From contig JAJFGB010000006.1 in the NCBI GenBank assembly GCA_021776335.1, forward strand, positions 62,001-126,000: 64,000 bases of DNA, read 5' to 3'. The notes under the pieces are model-generated. The model worked only from the letters and a program-made list of their open reading frames with translations, was not told where the DNA came from and did no database searches. This DNA is from Hyphococcus sp. GTDB taxonomy: Bacteria > Pseudomonadota > Alphaproteobacteria > Caulobacterales > Parvularculaceae. This document shows positions 1-9,093 of this stretch, one piece after another (positions within the stretch are counted from its first letter, which is position 1; the number at the start of each line of letters is the position of its first letter). Both the position numbers and the translations under genes were made by a program.

Positions 1-498
1 GGCGTCGATATCCCATACAAAAGCTTTTTCAAATGAAATTACGTCAGCAAGCGCCGCCGCTTGAACGCGGCCCTGATCGCCACAACCGCAAATCGACAAT
101 ATCCGCGCATTATCGCGCGCGAGATGTTTTGCTGCGAGCGCGCTTGCCGCCGCTGTGCGCATAAGCGTTACTTCGATCGAGTCGAGAATAGCAAGCAGTG
201 ACCCATTGCCAGCATCGCAAAGAAAGATCGCACCTTGTATCGTTGGCAAACCAAAGCGTGTCATGTTTTGCGGAAAATTGCCGTTAAACTTCAAGGCGAC
301 ATAGGCTCTCTCATCGGTAAAGGCGGCGCCTTTTGCGTGAAAGGCGCCGCCTTCTCCATCGATATGCATAGGCATGGGTGAGGCAGCGCGGCCTTCTTTG
401 TCGGCGCGAAACGCAGCCTCAACTGCAGACAGATAGTCGGCGGGCCTCATCAAAGACACGACGTCTTTTCGGGTGAGCAGGAGAACGGAGCTGATCAT
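1..498 (-). CDS. Ornithine cyclodeaminase / mu-crystallin family protein, 3' part cut off by window edge
   Basis: This gene is missing from the ORF track because it runs off the window. Reading leftward from ATG at 498 gives 166 codons without a stop. A strong ribosome site (AAGGAGGG) sits just before the ATG. The N-terminal part shows the family pattern: VALKFNGNFP, a DAGNGSLLAILDS stretch, then LMRTAAASALAAKHLAR and the start of the Rossmann fold with a GCGDQGRVQAAAL nucleotide loop. Known members are NAD(P)-dependent ornithine cyclodeaminases, alanine dehydrogenases or ketimine reductases. The substrate cannot be told from this half. A perfect 14-bp hairpin lies inside the coding sequence (320-353). 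Confidence 0.85.
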   Translation of the reverse strand, partial: MISSVLLLTRKDVVSLMRPADYLSAVEAAFRADKEGRAASPMPMHIDGEGGAFHAKGAAFTDERAYVALKFNGNFPQNMTRFGLPTIQGAIFLCDAGNGSLLAILDSIEVTLMRTAAASALAAKHLARDNARILSICGCGDQGRVQAAALADVISFEKAFVWDIDA

Positions 499-905
499 GG
501 CGCCCTCCTTCCCAACAGACGACGGTCTTCGCGCGCCGCGACAGTCCAGTCATCGCAGATAAAATTCGCCTGCGCGGACAAAAACCGACTGATGCTGCGC
601 TGACGTAACGCCGACATAAGCGGCCGGTTGCGGCCGGACAAAATGCGTAGAAAATGATAAAAGCTGTGTTCCATCCTTACGCGCTCCTTTCCAATAGGAT
701 CGGAGCGGATCTTGGACGGGACTACCGTCTAGGCGGGCGTCCGCTGATTGCCGCGCGCAAACATCATCGCGGGCGCCATGACCTTGTGTCAAGTGCAGAA
801 AAACTAAAGAACGCCGGGCGGCAAAAGCCGCACCGGCGCTTTATTAACGTACCTGTAAGGAGCAGCGCGCCGCGATCAGCGCTCCGCTCCTCTTCGAATG
901 CGCCG
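499..905. other. Intergenic stretch, about 400 nt, with the rpsP-side terminator
   Basis: No convincing gene is seen between the cyclodeaminase start and the rpsP stop. The track ORF at 550-792 starts with TTG, has no recognisable domain and no ribosome site. The only clear element is the hairpin near 811-841, annotated separately. The part nearest the cyclodeaminase should hold its promoter, but I could not point to a good -35/-10 pair. Confidence 0.6.
806..845 (-). terminator. Rho-independent terminator downstream of rpsP
   Basis: On the minus strand a GC-rich stem (GCGCCGG-T-GCGGC / GCCGCCCGGCGT, one bulged T, loop TTTT) is followed by TTCTTTAGTTTTTC. It lies about 65 nt after the rpsP stop codon and would end the cupin-ffh-cupin-rpsP transcript. 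The opposite strand also has a short T tract (TTTATT), so it may act both ways. Confidence 0.75.
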
Positions 906-1319
906 TTATTCAGCGGCAGCTTCTTCCGCGGCCGGCTCTTCAGCGGGCGCCGCTGCAGCTTCGGCAACAGCCGCTTTCGCTGCTTCTTCCTTGTCTTTCT
1001 TTTCCTGCTCGCGCTCTTGCGCTTTTTGGCCAGGCTTTGCCTTGTTTGGATTGTTGCTGGCTTTCCAGTCATATAATCCATTCACCGACAGGAATCGCGC
1101 CACGCGGTCGGTCGGCTTGGCGCCGACACCCAACCAATGCTTGATACGCTCTTCATTATATTGAACGCGCTTTTCATCGGTTTTCGCGAGCAACGGATTA
1201 TAGCTGCCGATTTTTTCTATGAAGCGGCCATCGCGCGGCATGCGGGAATCCGCAACAACAATCGAATAATAAGGACGTTTCTTGGCGCCGCCCCGGGCAA
1301 GTCTGATCTTCAGTGACAT
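906..1319 (-). CDS. rpsP: 30S ribosomal protein S16
   Basis: Small-subunit ribosomal protein of 137 residues. The first about 85 residues match S16 ([51 protein letters not shown]). The rest is a charged then Ala/Glu-rich tail, which is usual in Alphaproteobacteria, where S16 is longer than the about 82 residues of enterobacteria. The ATG at 1319 was chosen over the longer track start because it is preceded by AGGAAG and begins exactly at the conserved N-terminus. It is the last gene of the ffh operon here. The usual partners rimM, trmD and rplS do not follow. Confidence 0.95.
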   Translation of the reverse strand: MSLKIRLARGGAKKRPYYSIVVADSRMPRDGRFIEKIGSYNPLLAKTDEKRVQYNEERIKHWLGVGAKPTDRVARFLSVNGLYDWKASNNPNKAKPGQKAQEREQEKKDKEEAAKAAVAEAAAAPAEEPAAEEAAAE

Positions 1320-1335
1320 GAGTTTCTTCCTTTTT

Positions 1336-1713
1336 CTAATCAGATGTTTTCGTTGTGTATTTGTCGGCGCCCAGAAAATGGAGCGAGACATAAGGCTCAT
1401 CGCCGATCACCCAGCTGTCATGGGGGTGAGCGGGAACGTAAAAAATATCGCCGGCGTGCATTTCGCGGATTTCGCCGTCCTTCATGGCGGCGGTCGCGCA
1501 TCCCGACACGACCAGGCCCACATGCTCAACGTCGCAAAACGCTTTACCCATCGCCTTGCCAACGTCTTCGGACCATTTCCAGCCCGGCAGATAAGTCGCC
1601 CGCCCGATGGTCGTGCCGCCGATTTCAACAAGCTCGAACTTGCCTTTCGGAAATTCGCGAAGCTCGTCAGGCGTTTCAAAACGTTTGAGGATCGTTTGCG
1701 TAGAAGAAATCAT
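1336..1713 (-). CDS. Cupin-domain protein between ffh and rpsP
   Basis: A 125-residue single-domain beta-barrel protein. The cupin signature is visible as [45 protein letters not shown], with several His/Glu positions able to bind a metal. The start ATG overlaps the ffh stop (ATGA), so translation is probably coupled to ffh. It shares the pattern E-H-x-G-x-(V/I)-V-x-G ... HAGD ... P with the cupin gene on the other side of ffh, so the two are likely related. Function is unknown; small cupins of this type are enzymes or ligand-binding proteins. Confidence 0.85.
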   Translation of the reverse strand: MISSTQTILKRFETPDELREFPKGKFELVEIGGTTIGRATYLPGWKWSEDVGKAMGKAFCDVEHVGLVVSGCATAAMKDGEIREMHAGDIFYVPAHPHDSWVIGDEPYVSLHFLGADKYTTKTSD

Positions 1714-3239
1714 TTCTTCCTCCCCAGCCCCGGCAAGCCCATGCCGGGTGGAAGCGGCGCCTGGCCGGAAAGCGCTTTTTCAATCGCTTCGAAATCAACG
1801 TCTTCGGCGCCTTGGGCTTTACCGCCCTTGGCTTCGTTTAGTAGCGCCGCCGGATCGCCGCCTGGCATTCCACCACCCATACCGCCCGGCATGCCGCCCA
1901 TGCCGGCAAGTTGCTTCGCCATACCCTTCATGCCGCCCTTGCCCATTTTTTTCATCATGTCGGCCATCTGGCGATGCGCCTTGATCAGTTTGTTGATCTC
2001 CTGAACCGAAGTGCCCGACCCTTTGGCAATGCGTTTTTTGCGGCTGGCGTTCAGGATTTTTGGCGCCCTGCGTTCTTTTTTCGTCATGGAGCTGATGATC
2101 GCCTCTTGATGGACAATCTCTTTGTCATCGAGGCCGCCGGCCTGATCGACCGCCTTTTTCATTTTGCCCATCCCGGGCATCATGCCGAGGATAGCGCCCA
2201 TACCGCCCATCTTGCGCATCTGGCGAAACTGATCAGCGAGATCATCCATGTCGAACTCGCCCTTGGCCATTTTTTTGGCGGCTTTTTTAGCCTTCGCGAC
2301 ATCCATTTCTTCGCTGGCTTTTTCAACCAGAGAAACAATGTCGCCCATGCCAAGAATACGGCCGGCCATACGTTCGGGTTCAAACGTATCGAGGGCGTCA
2401 ATCTTTTCACCGATACCAACGAATTTAATCGGTGCGCCGGTGACCGCACGCATTGAAAGCGCAGCGCCGCCGCGCGCATCACCATCGATTCGGGTCATCA
2501 CAACGCCGGTAACCGGTACACGCGCTTTAAATTTCTCAGCGGTCTGAACCGCGTCCTGACCGGTCAGCGCATCAACGACGAGTAGCGTCTCAATCGGTGT
2601 GACGGCGCTCGCAATATCGGCAACTTCAGTCATCAATTGCTCATCGATGGAAAGCCGCCCTGCCGTATCAAGCATGACAACATCAAAGCCGCCGAGACGG
2701 CCCGCTTCCATGGCGCGATTGGCAATGTCGCGCGGCGACTGCCCGGCAATAATCGGAAGGGTTTTGACCTCAGTCTGCTCGCCAAGAATTTTCAATTGTT
2801 CCTGTGCGGCCGGCCGGCGCGTATCAAGCGACGCCATCAAGACGCGTTTTTTATCGCGCTTTTGCAGTCGAAGCGCGATTTTCGCGGTCGAGGTCGTTTT
2901 ACCGGAACCCTGAAGGCCGATCATCATGATCGCAGCAGGCGGGGTTGTTGCAAAACTCAACGATGCGTCAGTGTCTCCGCCCAGCATGTCGATAAGCGCA
3001 TCATGAACGATTTTTACGACTTGCTGACCCGGCGTCACCGAGCGCAGGACCTCCGCGCCGACAGCGCGTTCCCTGACCTTCGCAATAAAGTCCTTGGCAA
3101 CCGGCAAGGCAACGTCAGCTTCGAGCAGTGCTATACGCACTTCGCGCAGCGCTTCATTGACGTCTTTTTCTTCCAGCGCCCCTTTACCGCGGAGCTTTTC
3201 GAAAACGGAACCTAATCTGTCGCTTAAGGAGTCAAACAT
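1710..3239 (-). CDS. ffh: Signal recognition particle protein Ffh (SRP54)
   Basis: GTPase of the signal recognition particle, which delivers nascent membrane proteins to FtsY at the inner membrane. 509 residues in the normal order: N domain (1-90), G domain with P-loop GLQGSGKTT (108-116), DTRRPAAQEQL, DTAGR and TRIDGDARGGAALS, then a Met/Gly-rich M domain (FRQMRKMGGMGAILGMMPGM and a Gly-Met tail) that binds signal peptides and 4.5S RNA. It starts 3 nt after the upstream cupin gene and overlaps the downstream one, so the four genes look like one operon. Confidence 0.98.
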   Translation of the reverse strand: MFDSLSDRLGSVFEKLRGKGALEEKDVNEALREVRIALLEADVALPVAKDFIAKVRERAVGAEVLRSVTPGQQVVKIVHDALIDMLGGDTDASLSFATTPPAAIMMIGLQGSGKTTSTAKIALRLQKRDKKRVLMASLDTRRPAAQEQLKILGEQTEVKTLPIIAGQSPRDIANRAMEAGRLGGFDVVMLDTAGRLSIDEQLMTEVADIASAVTPIETLLVVDALTGQDAVQTAEKFKARVPVTGVVMTRIDGDARGGAALSMRAVTGAPIKFVGIGEKIDALDTFEPERMAGRILGMGDIVSLVEKASEEMDVAKAKKAAKKMAKGEFDMDDLADQFRQMRKMGGMGAILGMMPGMGKMKKAVDQAGGLDDKEIVHQEAIISSMTKKERRAPKILNASRKKRIAKGSGTSVQEINKLIKAHRQMADMMKKMGKGGMKGMAKQLAGMGGMPGGMGGGMPGGDPAALLNEAKGGKAQGAEDVDFEAIEKALSGQAPLPPGMGLPGLGRKK

Positions 3240-3242
3240 GGG

Positions 3243-3560
3243 TTACGCCTCGCCTTCGATCAGGAACATGAGCACGCGGTCCGACAATGCGCGCGGGCGG
3301 TGACGATCACCAACGCCATGGGGGATCGAAATTGCGTCGCCTGCGTGAAAGGCAATCGTCTTTTTGTCGAAGGCAATTTCAAGATCACCTTCGACGATCA
3401 TGCCGAGATGCCCGATCTCACACCAATGAGGATGTTCCGTTTTCGGCGTCAGCTCGACCAACCGAAAAACCTTGCCACCATTCATAATGCGCTTAAGGCG
3501 CGCCGTCCCATCAAGGGTCGGTTCCCAGTCAACATCATCAAAGGCAAGCCGATAATCCAA
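3243..3560 (-). CDS. Cupin-domain protein upstream of ffh
   Basis: About 105 residues, a single cupin barrel (HPHWCEIGHLGMIVEGDLEIAFDKKTIAFHAGDAISIPHGVGDRHR). The track starts at a TTG at 3566, but that codon abuts the ribosome site. GAGGA followed by six bases points to the TTG at 3560, giving MDYRLAFDDVDWEP. It ends 3 nt before ffh and is probably co-transcribed. It looks like a relative of the cupin gene after ffh. No ligand can be inferred. The TTG start is inference from spacing. Confidence 0.75.
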   Translation of the reverse strand: MDYRLAFDDVDWEPTLDGTARLKRIMNGGKVFRLVELTPKTEHPHWCEIGHLGMIVEGDLEIAFDKKTIAFHAGDAISIPHGVGDRHRPRALSDRVLMFLIEGEA

Positions 3561-3566
3561 AACCAA

Positions 3567-3823
3567 TCCTCAAATTCCCCGCGGGCGAAGGCCCGCAACC
3601 AAAAATCCTCGCAGCGCTCGCTTCAGCCCAGATGCGCCATAGCAGCAAGCGCTCCATACAATTCTGCCGCCGCGAGGGCGTTACCCCGGCGGCGGTGCAT
3701 TCCCGGCCCCATCCCTTTTTCACATATAGGGGGTCGTGCCGGTAAACGCGGAAAGAAACTGAACTTTCCGTTGATCGGGCGCGGATATACGTGGGTGAGG
3801 CGGCTATTGCAAGCTGGCGGCGC
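3567..3823. other. Intergenic region between esterase and ffh operon
   Basis: About 255 nt without a believable gene; the track ORF 3538-3846 is Arg-rich shadow reading. It must carry the promoter of the cupin-ffh-rpsP operon. Two hairpins are visible: GCGGGC-GAAG-GCCCGC at 3581-3596, in the likely leader of the operon, and CGGAAAG...CTTTCCG at 3749-3770 just past the esterase stop. Neither has a T tract, so I do not call them terminators. Confidence 0.5.
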
Positions 3824-4687
3824 CTACTCCGCCGGCGCCGGCGCAAAAATCAGCCGCAAAGCCCTTAAAGACGCCGGATTATAGATCGTGTGGTGTTGCT
3901 CGCCCTCCATAGGCTCATACCACCAGGTGAGGTCTTCGGGCGTCTCTACGTTGAGCGCGGCGACCAGCTTGTCGACGCCTTCACGGTGCGCGCCTCCCTC
4001 ATCCGCGACCGTTAAATAGAAGGATTTGGCTTGCCCATAATCATGGCCGGCCAGCAGGCCGGGCGCAGATTTCGCGAGCGCCATGTCATCCCACCACATG
4101 GAAGGGCTGAAGCAGATATAATGGTCAAAGCTCTCAGGGGCCGTCAGAAAGGTCTCCGCGATAAAGAGCCCTGCAACGGATTCGCCAATAATCGCGGTCT
4201 CGCCATTGGTGCGAAAAGCTGCATCAACGGCTGGCCGAACGTCATCAATCATAAAACGGCGAAAATCGGCAGACCCGCCATTGGGATCCGCTACTTCGAG
4301 GTCATAGGCGCGCGCGGAAGGCGATGTCAGCGCATAGCGCCGGTTGATCGTTTCAACGCCGACGACAATGAACTCGCGCATCATACCGGTGAGGCTCGCA
4401 AGAGACGCCAGACCTGTCACAGGGTGGAAATCCTGCGCCGTCCCGCCATCGACCAAATAGAGCACCGGATATTTTTGATCGGTCGCATCATAACTTGCAG
4501 GCAGATAGACCGTGATATGACGGTCTTCATCCAGCACCTCGGAGCGCAACGTGTATTGCGCACCAATTGAAACAGGTGACTTATCGCGCAGTGTAGCTTG
4601 AGAAACTGAATCCTCAATTGCGAGGGCATCCGTTCCGGCCACAATAAAACTCGAAATGGCCGCAGCCATAAAAGCGGAAAACTTCAT
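3824..4687 (-). CDS. Secreted alpha/beta hydrolase, putative esterase (esterase D / IroE-like family)
   Basis: 287 residues with a cleavable signal peptide (MKFSAFMAAAISSFIVAGTDALA), so it acts in the periplasm or outside. The fold pattern fits the putative-esterase family that includes esterase D and siderophore esterases: ITVYLPASY, YPVLYLVDGG, nucleophile elbow GESVAG (Ser about 170) and a late His in EGEQHHT. The substrate is not evident and no siderophore genes are nearby. The ATG has GGAG five bases upstream. The 75-nt gap to the transporter gene leaves room for its own promoter. Confidence 0.8.
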   Translation of the reverse strand: MKFSAFMAAAISSFIVAGTDALAIEDSVSQATLRDKSPVSIGAQYTLRSEVLDEDRHITVYLPASYDATDQKYPVLYLVDGGTAQDFHPVTGLASLASLTGMMREFIVVGVETINRRYALTSPSARAYDLEVADPNGGSADFRRFMIDDVRPAVDAAFRTNGETAIIGESVAGLFIAETFLTAPESFDHYICFSPSMWWDDMALAKSAPGLLAGHDYGQAKSFYLTVADEGGAHREGVDKLVAALNVETPEDLTWWYEPMEGEQHHTIYNPASLRALRLIFAPAPAE

Positions 4688-4762
4688 TTCAACTCCAACT
4701 GAGCAATGCCAAGCACTCGCCCAATTCGGGTTGGCGCAGGTTCTTTCGAAATCTCTGAGGGT

Positions 4763-6130
4763 TTAAGCCACCGGCTTGGCTTTAAACACTTCTTCGTCGA
4801 GAGCGCCTTCCCATTTTGCAACCGTAACCGCAACGGCGGCGTCACCGGTGACATTGGTCACGGTACGCATCATATCGAGCAACCGGTCAAAAGGGAAAAT
4901 GAGCGCTACAATCAGCACCGACTGTTCGGTTGTAACGCCAAAGACGGAAAGCACCGTCGCCGCAAGCAGCAGCCCGGCCGATGGTATGCCTGCGGCGCCG
5001 ATCGAGGCGAGCGTCGCCGTTATCGCAACCATCGCGTAATCCGCAGGTGTTAAGGCGATGCCGAGCGCCTGACTGGCAAACAGCGCAACAATGCCGAGAT
5101 AAATTGAGGTGCCATCCATATTGATGGTGGCGCCAAGGGGCAGCACGGACGCGGCGACGGATTTTTTTACGCCAAGATTTTCGCTGACGTTAGAAATGGT
5201 TACCGGCAATGTTGCGTTGGATGAGTCGGTAGAAAACGCGACCGCCTGCGCATCAACAATGCCGCCGAAAAAGCGAATGACCGGCAAGCGCACAATAAAT
5301 TTTATGATCGAACCATAAGTAATAAACATATGGAGAAGGCATGCGAGATAAAGAGCAATCGCCAGCTTGCCGAGATTGATGAGTATATCGAGGCCCTGCG
5401 TTGAGATCACCCAGGCCATCAGCGCATAAACACCGTAAGGCGCAACCTCCATAACGAAATGCGTGACTTTCAACACTGCCTCGGAACCGGACTCGATGAC
5501 AGCGGCAACAGGTTTTCCTTTATCGCCCGCGGCGAGAATGCCGACACCGAAAATGACCGCCCAAAAAATGATGGCTAGGACATCAGTTGAAGCAAGCGCA
5601 TCGATCGGATTTTCAGGAATGATCGCAATAAAGCGATCGATGAGGCCGCCAGCAGCATCCGCTTCAGCCATTCTTCCTTGAACGGCATCCACGGCGTCTG
5701 TTGAAACGTTTGTCAAATCTATGCCGTCGCCGGGACGAAATATCGTCCCGAATATCAACCCAATGCTCGCCGCAAGGATCGTCGTGCCAAAATAAAGCAG
5801 GATCGTGCGACCACCCAGGCTTCCAAGCTTTTTCGGATCACCCATGGCGATGACGCCCGCAGACAGGGTCAGAAAAATCAACGGCACGATCAGCATTCGG
5901 ATAAGGCGCACGAAAGCTTCGCCGATAAATTGCGTTGATGCCGGTATGCAGACCGCAGCCTCGGCGCAACCCTCAGCGCCGCCGCCAAAAACAAAACCCA
6001 TGCCGCCGCCGAGCCCGAAGCCGATCATGACGCGCGCCCATAATTTCATTTTCATATTGCGGGCGAGTACAAAGAGAGCGCCGAAAAGCACAATCGTAAT
6101 CAGCCAATAGGCGATCAAGGCAAGGGACAT
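4763..6130 (-). CDS. Dicarboxylate/amino acid:cation symporter (DAACS / SLC1 family)
   Basis: Inner-membrane sodium- or proton-coupled uptake system for acidic amino acids or C4-dicarboxylates. 455 residues with eight or so hydrophobic segments. The SLC1 family signature is present: a serine-rich hairpin (AFSTDSSNATLPVT) and the GATINMDGTSIY motif of the substrate and sodium site. A hydrophilic insert near residues 125-165 is somewhat long for the family. ATG chosen with AGGA eight bases upstream. No neighbour tells the substrate. Confidence 0.92.
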   Translation of the reverse strand: MSLALIAYWLITIVLFGALFVLARNMKMKLWARVMIGFGLGGGMGFVFGGGAEGCAEAAVCIPASTQFIGEAFVRLIRMLIVPLIFLTLSAGVIAMGDPKKLGSLGGRTILLYFGTTILAASIGLIFGTIFRPGDGIDLTNVSTDAVDAVQGRMAEADAAGGLIDRFIAIIPENPIDALASTDVLAIIFWAVIFGVGILAAGDKGKPVAAVIESGSEAVLKVTHFVMEVAPYGVYALMAWVISTQGLDILINLGKLAIALYLACLLHMFITYGSIIKFIVRLPVIRFFGGIVDAQAVAFSTDSSNATLPVTISNVSENLGVKKSVAASVLPLGATINMDGTSIYLGIVALFASQALGIALTPADYAMVAITATLASIGAAGIPSAGLLLAATVLSVFGVTTEQSVLIVALIFPFDRLLDMMRTVTNVTGDAAVAVTVAKWEGALDEEVFKAKPVA

Positions 6131-6201
6131 ACGCTGGTTCCTGTATCTTTCGTTATGGTCACATCTGTGGCGCGGTTATTTTTTGAGGATACGCACCTAG
6201 C

Positions 6202-8301
6202 TCACTCCGCTTCGCCCATCAATTGCCGGACAAAGTAAATATATTCAAGCGCTGTGCGGTGCGCGAGTTGTTCTTGGTTAGCCGTTCCGCCATGACCGCC
6301 CTCTATATTCTCGTAATAATAATAGTCATGGCCAAGATCAGCGAGCTTTGCCGCAGCCTTACGCGCGTGACCGGGATGCACACGATCATCTTTCGTGGAA
6401 GTATAAAAGAGAACTTTTGGATATCCCGCGTCAGCCTCTAATTTCTGATAGGGAGAGTATTCCGAAATGTATGCCCACTCCTCAGGAATGTCGGGATTGC
6501 CATATTCACCCATCCATGAGGCGCCCGCAAGAAGCTTGTTATAGCGCTTCATGTCAAAAAGCGGCACACCTATATCGATTGCCGCATAGAGGTCAGGTCG
6601 TTGCGTTAGCATCGCGCCCATCAGCAATCCGCCATTTGACCGGCCGATAATGCCGAGTTTTTCCGGTGACGTGACACCGGTCTCAATGAGGTCTTCGGAT
6701 ATTGCAATGAAGTCGTCAAAGCTGCACTGGCGACTTTCCTTTAGCGCCGCCTCATGCCAGCGGGGGCCATATTCCGAACCCCCACGAATATTTGACAGAA
6801 CCATCACACCGCCTCGTTTTACCCATAGCAGCCCGGCAAGAGCGCCATTTTGCGGGCGCGCCGGGTCGTCATAGTAAACAGGTAAGATTGGCACGAGAAA
6901 TCCGCCATACCCATACTGAATGGTCGGCGCATTGCCCTGCTTCAGCACAGAATCGCGCCCCATGATGAAATAGGGAACTTTTGTTCCATCCGCTGAGGTC
7001 GCAAATCGCTGCTGGACGACAATGCCCGTCGCGTCAAAGAACGGTGATGTTTCAGAAATCTTTGAAACCTTATTTTTTTCCGTAACATAATAAAGCGAGT
7101 CCGGCGCAGTCATACTCTCGAAGGAAAGCAAAGCGCCATCCGTACCGCCGCCCGCAGAAACAAGCTCTACAACGCCATTTTCGGGAAGGCGGATTTCTTT
7201 CAGCTTCCACTTGCCGGACCGGCTGCGTGAAAAGCGCGCCGCTTTGCCGGAAACATCTTCAAGATACTGAACAACAATGTTGCTCTTGCCGACGCCGACG
7301 CCCTCAATCGATTGCGCACTGTTTGCCTGAAAAATCAGCTCAACGTTTTCGGCCGCAAGGTCATAAGCCACAAGGGCGCCTTGCGCATATTCCTCGCCGC
7401 CGAAGCTCCATACCTCACGCAACAAGAAAACAGCGCGACCGCCAAGAATACCCTGATAGTCCGCATTATGCGGCAGCGGCATTTTTACAGCTTTCTCATC
7501 GCCAGCGCCTACATAATATTCTTTTTCAAAGAACGTAGTGGAACGCTGCGCGACGATAATTGCTCCATCATCAGTCTGCTCAACCTGCGCAAAAACACCG
7601 ACATCCGTTTTATCGCCTGCATAATAAAAATTCGCCGAGCTGAGCGCTTCCCCGCGCCGCCATATCCGTAACTCACGCGCATAACCGGAATCTGTCAGCG
7701 CATCATCGCCCCAGTCAGTGCCGACCAAAAGCGTATTTTCATCGATCCAGGCCACCGATGACTTTGCCTCAGGGACAAAAAACCCATCCTCGACAAAAGT
7801 CTTCGTCCTTGTATTGAATTCTCGCCACACGCCAGCATCTTTTCCGCCATAGGAAAGTTCAACCATGCAATGTTCATAAGCTGGCGACAGACATGTGGTG
7901 GAACCACGTATCCAGTTTTCGCCCTCGCTTGTTGCAAGCGCATCAATATCGAGGACGGTTTCCCATTCCGGCGCACCTGACCGATAGCTCTCGGTGCTGG
8001 AGCGCCGCCACACACCTCGAACTTGGGTTTCATCCTGCCAAAAATTGTACACATGGCCATGATGAATTGCGCCCAGCGGCAAGCGCGCATTTGACGTGAG
8101 GACCGAGAGGGCCTCTTGGTGTAACGCGTCGAAACGCGGGTCAGATTCCAATGCATTCAGGGATCTGTCATTTTGCGCACGGACCCAATCAAGCGCCTGT
8201 TCACCCTCGACTTCCTCCAACCAAATATAAGGATCATTTTGGGCGATAGCGGCGTCCATCATCACGGTCGCGATTGCGACCCCGGCAATTGCTTTAAACA
8301 T
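6202..8301 (-). CDS. Secreted prolyl oligopeptidase family serine peptidase (S9A)
   Basis: About 699 residues. The N-terminal beta-propeller starts after DPYIWLEEVEGEQALDWVRAQN, a hallmark of prolyl oligopeptidases. The C-terminal hydrolase domain carries GRSNGGLLMG (nucleophile Ser), KDDRVHPGH (Asp) and EGGHGG (His). It cuts short peptides after proline or related residues. The ATG at 8301 gives a classical signal peptide (MFKAIAGVAIATVMMDAAIAQ), so I prefer it. An upstream ATG at 8352 has a stronger ribosome site (GAGGGA) but would add a non-signal-like extension, so this start is uncertain. Confidence 0.9.
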   Translation of the reverse strand: MFKAIAGVAIATVMMDAAIAQNDPYIWLEEVEGEQALDWVRAQNDRSLNALESDPRFDALHQEALSVLTSNARLPLGAIHHGHVYNFWQDETQVRGVWRRSSTESYRSGAPEWETVLDIDALATSEGENWIRGSTTCLSPAYEHCMVELSYGGKDAGVWREFNTRTKTFVEDGFFVPEAKSSVAWIDENTLLVGTDWGDDALTDSGYARELRIWRRGEALSSANFYYAGDKTDVGVFAQVEQTDDGAIIVAQRSTTFFEKEYYVGAGDEKAVKMPLPHNADYQGILGGRAVFLLREVWSFGGEEYAQGALVAYDLAAENVELIFQANSAQSIEGVGVGKSNIVVQYLEDVSGKAARFSRSRSGKWKLKEIRLPENGVVELVSAGGGTDGALLSFESMTAPDSLYYVTEKNKVSKISETSPFFDATGIVVQQRFATSADGTKVPYFIMGRDSVLKQGNAPTIQYGYGGFLVPILPVYYDDPARPQNGALAGLLWVKRGGVMVLSNIRGGSEYGPRWHEAALKESRQCSFDDFIAISEDLIETGVTSPEKLGIIGRSNGGLLMGAMLTQRPDLYAAIDIGVPLFDMKRYNKLLAGASWMGEYGNPDIPEEWAYISEYSPYQKLEADAGYPKVLFYTSTKDDRVHPGHARKAAAKLADLGHDYYYYENIEGGHGGTANQEQLAHRTALEYIYFVRQLMGEAE

Positions 8302-8504
8302 TTTATGAAAACTCCATAGCGTGATTACGAACAGCGCGCCCTTGTTAACCATACAATTCCCTCGGTCAGTCTGCAAACACCGGCAGAAAACGCCTGTCAA
8401 AGCGGCAAAAAGCTAAAAATGTAACTTGAAATTTAGAGAAGTATTTGACCTGCGGCCGCTAGCTTGCATGTGCGCGGGAGAAATGCCGGCTGGGGTTTTG
8501 ACAC

Positions 8505-9086
8505 ATGAAAAGCAATGACGCACGACGATATAAGCGGGTCATCCTTAACCTGCCGGCGCGCATTGTCATTAATGTTGTCGATGAGTATCAGGGCGGGCTG
8601 ATCAATATATCGCCCGGAGATATGGCGCTCATTTCGGATGCGAAAGCAGTGGTGGGTGACGCAGCGGTCATCCATATCAAAGGTCTGGATGTAATCGAGG
8701 GTACGGTCGCCAGAATTTTTCCCGACGGCATCGGCATTTCCTACATTCTTTCAAAACGTCGGCGCACGATGTTGATTGAAAAACTGATGTTGCAGGCCAA
8801 TCCCGACTATGCTGAGGGCCTCGCGGATCGCCGCGATGCACCGCGGCATCGCGACTCAAACTCCAGAATGGTGTGCCGGCTCCCGGACGGCTCCGCCCTG
8901 TTCGTCAAAATTATCGACACATCCGTAGACGGCGTATCCGTAGATTCGCCACGCCGCCCGCCGGTTGGCGCCTCTATCTTTGTCGGCAGCCAACGCGGCG
9001 TTATCGTGCGTCACACACCGCGCGGATTTGTCGTTGTCTATGACGCTATGCGCGATGAGCCCAAAACCGTTCTGCGCGTCGTCTAG
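8505..9086 (+). CDS. Tandem PilZ-domain protein (cyclic di-GMP receptor candidate)
   Basis: 193 residues holding two PilZ-like units. The first starts ARRYKRVILNLPARI with NISPGDMAL. The second has RRDAPRHR (RxxxR) and DTSVDGVSV (DxSxxG), the two canonical cyclic di-GMP contacts. The first unit keeps the Arg pair but its second motif is off register, so only the second unit clearly looks competent. PilZ proteins act as soluble c-di-GMP effectors on motility, cell cycle or polysaccharide. The exopolysaccharide operon starts 2 kb away on the other strand; a link is inference only. Confidence 0.85.
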   Translation: MKSNDARRYKRVILNLPARIVINVVDEYQGGLINISPGDMALISDAKAVVGDAAVIHIKGLDVIEGTVARIFPDGIGISYILSKRRRTMLIEKLMLQANPDYAEGLADRRDAPRHRDSNSRMVCRLPDGSALFVKIIDTSVDGVSVDSPRRPPVGASIFVGSQRGVIVRHTPRGFVVVYDAMRDEPKTVLRVV

Positions 9087-9093
9087 GACGCCG

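Noticed and set aside
550-792. 80-aa minus-strand ORF upstream of the cyclodeaminase gene
   Set aside because: TTG start, no ribosome site, no domain pattern, and it lies between a terminator and a gene start.
1282-2004. 240-aa plus-strand ORF opposite ffh and the cupin gene
   Set aside because: Antisense shadow of well-supported genes, Pro-rich from reversed Gly/Met codons.
3538-3846. 102-aa Arg-rich ORF between esterase and cupin
   Set aside because: Overlaps both neighbours' ends, begins with Arg repeats from GC-rich shadow reading, no family resemblance.
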